Made by a program: the position numbers and the translations under genes
The notes under the pieces: model-generated
What the model saw: the letters and a program-made list of their open reading frames with translations, nothing else
Database searches by the model: none
What the model was told of the DNA's origin: nothing
Shown here: positions 60,310-64,000 of the stretch, one piece after another
How the letters are laid out: each line of letters begins with the position of its first letter
How positions within the stretch are numbered: the stretch's first letter is position 1
Assembly (NCBI RefSeq): GCF_005869225.1
Contig: NZ_SWFP01000004.1
Location: forward strand, 62,001 to 126,000
DNA from: Dyadobacter bucti
GTDB taxonomy: Bacteria; Bacteroidota; Bacteroidia; Cytophagales; Spirosomataceae
DNA: 64,000 bases
Reading direction: 5' to 3'

Positions 60310-62982
60310 TCATTCTGAACGAAGCGTCTTGATCGGATTGATCGTTGATGCTTTCAGGCTTCGAAATCCAACCGTCACCAGTGCAACAAGCAACGTGATC
60401 AAGATGGCCAAGGCAAAAATGCCTGCTCCGGGTTCAAAATGATAGGCAAAATCACTTAGCCATTGTTGCATAATCCACCATCCCAGCGGGGCAGCCAGAA
60501 AAAACGCCATGCATAAGAGCATGAGGAATTCTTTGCCAAATAACCATAAGATACTGGCAGTGTCTGCACCCAAAACTTTGCGAACGCCGATTTCCTTTGT
60601 TCGTTGATTAGCCATAAAAGACACCAGCCCGTATAAACCAAGGCAGCCGACGAAGATGGCCACAGCAGCAAAGCCTTGAATAAGCCTGAGCAGCATGTTA
60701 TCCAGCTTGTAAAACTGGGCGATATCTTCGTCCAGGAAGCGGTAGGTGAAAATGGACGAAGGGTAAATGCCAGTCCATGCTTTTTCAAGCTTTTCCAGTG
60801 TCGGCGCCAGATTTGCCATATTGATTTTGACACCGCAGCTGCGATAATTCTCGCTGTTCGTGGTCAAACACAACGGCTCAATGCCTGACCGCAAGGATTG
60901 AAAATGAAAGTCCCGCATTACACCGACTACCGTCCCGCGCCTGCCGTTTACATTAACCGGTTTACTGACTACTTCGTCGATCGAAGCTAATCCAAGCGAT
61001 TTTACGGCAGATTCATTCAAAAGATATTCACGGACAGTGTCTGACTGATTCAGGTTTCTGCCAGCCAAAATTTCGATTTTGAAAGTGGGAGCATACTGAT
61101 TGTCTGCAGCCTTGAGTGAAATTGCAAAGTCTTCCGCTTTTGGGCGTGAATCAAATTGGATGCTTGTATTTCCAATGGTTTCGGAGGCGGGCGGTGTGCT
61201 GAAAAATGTTACCCCTTCTATGCCGGCGGACTGTTGCAATTCGGCTCGCAATGCGGATATCTTCGCTATTTTATTGTCAGGAATGGGCAGGATCATAACG
61301 GCTTCTTTTTCAAAACCCATGTCGGATTGCTGAGCGTAGCGCAGTTGATTGGTTACGAACAATGTGCCTATAATCAAAAGCTGTGAAATCGCAAACTGTC
61401 CCACAACCAAACTTTTTCGAAGGGAAAAACCGCCCTGAGATTTTTGTGATAACTTTCCTTTGAGCGCCATGATCGGCTGCATTTTCGCGAGGATAAGACC
61501 AGGATAAGCTCCGGAAAAGAAAATGACAGTTACCAGCAGAACTACCACAAAACCAATCAGATATTTGTCCTTCAAGAGGTCAATGACCAATTTTATTTCA
61601 AACCATTGGTTAACAAATGGCAGCACCAGGTATGCCAGCAAAATTGCGATCAATAATCCCAAAGTCGCGATAATAGTTGTTTCGGTCATGAATTGCCAGA
61701 AAAGTGAGCCTTGCTGACTGCCCAATGCTTTCCGTACGCCAATTTCCCTGGAGCGACCAACTGCCTGTGCTGTGGCTAGATTTACAAAATTCACACATGC
61801 CGTCAATACGAGGAAAAACCCGATCCAGGCAAAGGTGCCAAGTGTTTTCTTATCTGTTTTTCCACGAAGCGTTGTGTTAAAATGAATGTCGCTGAGTGTT
61901 TGGAGCTTAAATCGGAAGTGTTTGGCATTCTCTTTATCATAGTGTGTTTCTGAGATTTTTGGCAGGACTGTTCTGGCGACCCTATCTCCGGATACGCCGG
62001 GTTTCAGGCGCACATAACATTGCATATCCTTATTGACGCTATACCACCAGTCTTTTTCGACCATCCAGGGACTGTGATTTTCCAGATTGTCAAACGGGAT
62101 GAAGATCTGGGATTGAAAATCGGTGTTGGACGGAAGATTGGCCAGTACTCCGGTCACCCGAACCATCAGAGAGTCATCGATCCGCAATAATTGGCCGACT
62201 GCGTCTTCCGTTCCGAAATACTTTCTTGCAGTTTGTTCAGTGATCAGAGCTGTATTTCTATCCTTTAACATGTGGTGTGCGCCTCCTTCAATAAGAGGGA
62301 AATTGAAAATTTCCAGGAATGCCGGGTCTGCAAATGCAATGTCTTCTTCAAACTTTTTTTGGTCAGAAAGCGAAACGATCCTTTTGGACAGGAATGCAAT
62401 GCGACCCACTTTTTCAGCCACACCAAATTCGGTCTGGAAAGCACGCCCCAATGGATTAGGGACGCCCGTGTTATAGTTAATTTTATCTCCATGTGTTTCA
62501 GTGTACACGCGGTAAATGCGTTCTTTAGCTACATGGAAATCGTCAAAGCTGAGATGGTATTTTATCAGGGAAAAAATCAGTATGGCGGAGCAGATTCCCA
62601 AGGTCAGGCTAATTGTATTGATGATCGTGTAGGATTTGTGACGACTTAGCTTCCTGTAAGCTACCTTGAAATGATTATTGAGCATGGCTATTGGATTGGA
62701 TTTTGAATAAATAACTTCCTTTTTGTACGTTCGTTTTGCATCCTTGCGCCATAGCCGGGGATGGATCAGTAGCAGCATTTCAAGTACATATAAAATACAG
62801 GATAAAACATAGCCGTATCGCCTGCTGCGTTTTTGGAATAGTTCGGACATATCCCCCAAAATTTCCTCTCTTAGATGCCCGGCCGTTATCTGGGTTACCA
62901 CCCACTCAGCCCAGCGCGGTGGCTGGGATTGATGATCACCCTGTTCGGGCTGACTTTTATTATTTTTATTTTTACCGGCCAT
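60310..62982 (-). CDS. FtsX/MacB-type ABC transporter permease with prefix domain (second module)
   Basis: An 890-residue paralogue of the permease at 55477. It has a low-complexity start (KNKNNKSQPEQGDHQSQPPR), a prefix domain (QITAGHLREEILGDMSELFQ), a first helix after MLNNHFKVAYRKLSRHKSYT, MacB-like periplasmic domains and two FtsX cores with SREIGVRKALGSQQGSLFWQ and KEIGVRKVLGADTASILWLF, ending INPIKTLRSE. The ATG at 62982 begins one base after the PadR stop (TGATATG), so the frame open to 63063 is not used. It probably works with an ATPase encoded elsewhere. The two modules face each other around DUF808 and the deacetylase gene. Confidence 0.93.
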   Translation of the reverse strand: MAGKNKNNKSQPEQGDHQSQPPRWAEWVVTQITAGHLREEILGDMSELFQKRSRRYGYVLSCILYVLEMLLLIHPRLWRKDAKRTYKKEVIYSKSNPIAMLNNHFKVAYRKLSRHKSYTIINTISLTLGICSAILIFSLIKYHLSFDDFHVAKERIYRVYTETHGDKINYNTGVPNPLGRAFQTEFGVAEKVGRIAFLSKRIVSLSDQKKFEEDIAFADPAFLEIFNFPLIEGGAHHMLKDRNTALITEQTARKYFGTEDAVGQLLRIDDSLMVRVTGVLANLPSNTDFQSQIFIPFDNLENHSPWMVEKDWWYSVNKDMQCYVRLKPGVSGDRVARTVLPKISETHYDKENAKHFRFKLQTLSDIHFNTTLRGKTDKKTLGTFAWIGFFLVLTACVNFVNLATAQAVGRSREIGVRKALGSQQGSLFWQFMTETTIIATLGLLIAILLAYLVLPFVNQWFEIKLVIDLLKDKYLIGFVVVLLVTVIFFSGAYPGLILAKMQPIMALKGKLSQKSQGGFSLRKSLVVGQFAISQLLIIGTLFVTNQLRYAQQSDMGFEKEAVMILPIPDNKIAKISALRAELQQSAGIEGVTFFSTPPASETIGNTSIQFDSRPKAEDFAISLKAADNQYAPTFKIEILAGRNLNQSDTVREYLLNESAVKSLGLASIDEVVSKPVNVNGRRGTVVGVMRDFHFQSLRSGIEPLCLTTNSENYRSCGVKINMANLAPTLEKLEKAWTGIYPSSIFTYRFLDEDIAQFYKLDNMLLRLIQGFAAVAIFVGCLGLYGLVSFMANQRTKEIGVRKVLGADTASILWLFGKEFLMLLCMAFFLAAPLGWWIMQQWLSDFAYHFEPGAGIFALAILITLLVALVTVGFRSLKASTINPIKTLRSE

Positions 62983-62983
62983 A

Positions 62984-63313
62984 TCAGTTTCCAAAAGCGG
63001 TTTCAGAAATGCCGTCCCAAAGCTCATTGCGAATACGCCTTGATTCACGCAGAGCCTGCTCACCTGCAGCAGTCACGATGAACAATCGTTTACGGCGACC
63101 GCCGCGTTCGGCAGAGGCCTCTCCGAAATGAGAGTGAACGAGTTTCTTTTCTTCCAGCCGCTGCATGGTGCGGTGTACAACACCTAAACTCATCGGCCTC
63201 CCAAGCCTGTCGTCGAGAGACTCCAGCACTGCTACGCTATAAGCATCGTTATACAGCAGCGCAATGGTCAGTAGAACGATCTCCTCAAATTCACCCAGAT
63301 GTGTACCCTTCAT
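62984..63313 (-). CDS. PadR-family transcriptional regulator (second module)
   Basis: A 109-residue PadR winged-helix protein, clearly related to that at 55142: LGEFEEIVLLTIALLYNDAY, SLGVVHRTMQRLEEKKLVHS and the wing GEASAERGGRRKRLFIVTAAG. ATG at 63313 is preferred over a TTG two codons upstream. One base separates its stop from the permease start. Two palindromes lie 120-157 bases upstream, of the same design as the site before the first PadR gene. Confidence 0.92.
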   Translation of the reverse strand: MKGTHLGEFEEIVLLTIALLYNDAYSVAVLESLDDRLGRPMSLGVVHRTMQRLEEKKLVHSHFGEASAERGGRRKRLFIVTAAGEQALRESRRIRNELWDGISETAFGN

Positions 63314-63432
63314 CAGCAAGTTGGTCTGTTTTTCTATATCTTACCGTTTTGCATAGCAAATGACGCGCCAATACCATTAAAGCACTTTGAAATGGTTTGC
63401 TTGCACTTTTAAGAGCTTGAAGGTTTATTTAG

Positions 63433-63470
63433 TGTTCATATTTGAACAATTAACCGTTCAAATATGAACG
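63433..63470 (-). promoter_or_regulatory. Tandem 6-4-6 palindromes before the second PadR gene
   Basis: TGTTCA-TATT-TGAACA (63433-63448) and CGTTCA-AATA-TGAACG (63455-63470) are two perfect 6-4-6 palindromes, 6 bases apart and 22 bases centre to centre. Taken together they also form a 14-base inverted repeat (GTTCATATTTGAAC ... GTTCAAATATGAAC). Two sites one helical turn-pair apart suggest binding of two regulator dimers on the same DNA face. Confidence 0.6.
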
Positions 63471-63587
63471 ACATATTTCAGTATCAGGATATCCAAGCAG
63501 ATGTTAGGCCGCTCAAAATTGCAAATCAGTTACGCGGAAAATTCGCTTAACAAGCGATGCTGACATTCATAAATATTCCTGGCCTTT

Positions 63588-63770
63588 GTGCCAAAAAGGT
63601 TCAAAAGTGGTAGAGGTGATATAGGGCCGTTTGGGAGTCTGAATATCGAAAAGATACACACGGTGCTCAACGACAATACGGGTAAAACAGGAAAATCGAT
63701 TGTTGAAGCTATAATTAGCGGAGAAAGAACTGCTATTGAATTTCCTTTCGTTAATACGAACGCGTCAAAG
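63588..63770 (+). pseudogene. IS110-family transposase fragment
   Basis: The open frame from 63588 includes LNIEKIHTVLNDNTGKTGKS and IVEAIISGER, followed by EFPFVN. This matches the part of IS110-type transposases between the DEDD domain and the transposase_20 domain (family pattern MNIKxHxVLSDITGKTGxxIxxAIxxGER). Both ends of the element are missing, and no terminal repeats were seen, which IS110 elements lack anyway. The rest of the frame to 63887 does not match. Confidence 0.6.
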
Positions 63771-63860
63771 CAAGTTCAGACACGATATGTAAATCCTTAC
63801 AAGGAAACTGGCGCGCTGAGCATCGTTTCCCGCTTAAACAGTCCTATACTATGTACAAAT

Positions 63861-63998
63861 TTATCCAAGAGCAGATCGCCCAAATGATTCTCTGGACAGA
63901 CTAATTTTTTGTTGCTCATTCCATGCATTAAGATCATTTTCATCATCAATGTCTGAAAGCTCTTTGAGCAGTGTATAAGTAAGCTTATTCCTGACACA
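63861..63998 (-). CDS. Partial gene at the window edge, unassigned
   Basis: The last 45 codons of a minus-strand gene that begins beyond the window: CVRNKLTYTLLKELSDIDDE, then NDLNAWNEQQKISLSRESF and GRSALG before TAA (63861-63863). The sequence is protein-like, acidic then serine-rich, but the family is not recognised from this part. A different minus-strand frame (63797-63997) is also open here and starts MSGISLLIHC; its composition is less protein-like. Confidence 0.4.
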   Translation of the reverse strand, partial: CVRNKLTYTLLKELSDIDDENDLNAWNEQQKISLSRESFGRSALG

Positions 63999-64000
63999 TT

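Overview
This window comes from a member of the Bacteroidota, most likely a Cytophagales bacterium of the Dyadobacter/Spirosoma type. The grounds are two SusC/SusD pairs, a type IX secretion sorting domain, GldJ-independent lipoproteins with an SxxC box, PadR/FtsX-permease pairs, promoters of the TTTG / TAnnTTTG type, and almost no Shine-Dalgarno sequences. The genus is an inference from gene style; nothing in the window fixes it. No rRNA, tRNA or CRISPR array was seen.

Layout. 1-7.8 kb: the end of a sodium:alanine symporter, a two-component system, then a divergent run of a spondin-domain lipoprotein, two secreted YHS proteins, a DoxX-like protein, a DinB-like protein and an NRDE/ATP-grasp fusion, closed by a convergent four-helix copper-binding protein. 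8.0-20.8 kb: a PfpI protein and a complete fructan-type polysaccharide utilisation locus (LacI regulator, SusC, SusD, sugar porter, GH32, ROK sugar kinase, divergent GH32-like lipoprotein, terminator). Two near-identical palindromes sit inside the lacI and susC promoters, so the locus is probably repressed by its own LacI protein.

21-31.3 kb: an accessory stretch with a candidate toxin-antitoxin pair, a YefM/YoeB pair, three alpha/beta hydrolases, a Crp-type regulator, an esterase, an AraC regulator, and many gene wrecks (DUF1016, XRE regulator, VOC protein, 2Fe-2S oxidoreductase subunit, and unassigned fragments). 31.3-36.6 kb: a probable phosphonate catabolic cluster: OPA-type transporter, zinc alcohol dehydrogenase, PhnX-like HAD hydrolase, secreted phosphodiesterase-type enzyme and a divergent EamA permease, with three copies of an undescribed-looking 10-7-10 palindrome at its promoters.

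36.8-46 kb: two secreted propeller-like proteins (one with a T9SS tail), a wrecked T9SS protein, and an unusual pair made of a flavin amine oxidase and a 962-residue GNAT-like membrane protein. 46.4-54.7 kb: a second SusCD pair facing a secreted RraA-like protein and a Tat-exported enolase-superfamily enzyme, then an ester cyclase. 55-63.3 kb: two paralogous PadR + FtsX-type permease modules facing each other around a DUF808 protein and a histone-deacetylase-like enzyme; both PadR promoters carry a 6-4-6 palindrome of the same design. The window ends with an IS110 transposase scrap and a partial gene.

The most promising novelties are the amine oxidase/GNAT-membrane protein pair, the phosphonate-cluster palindromes, the PadR palindromes, and the GH32-like protein with altered catalytic residues.
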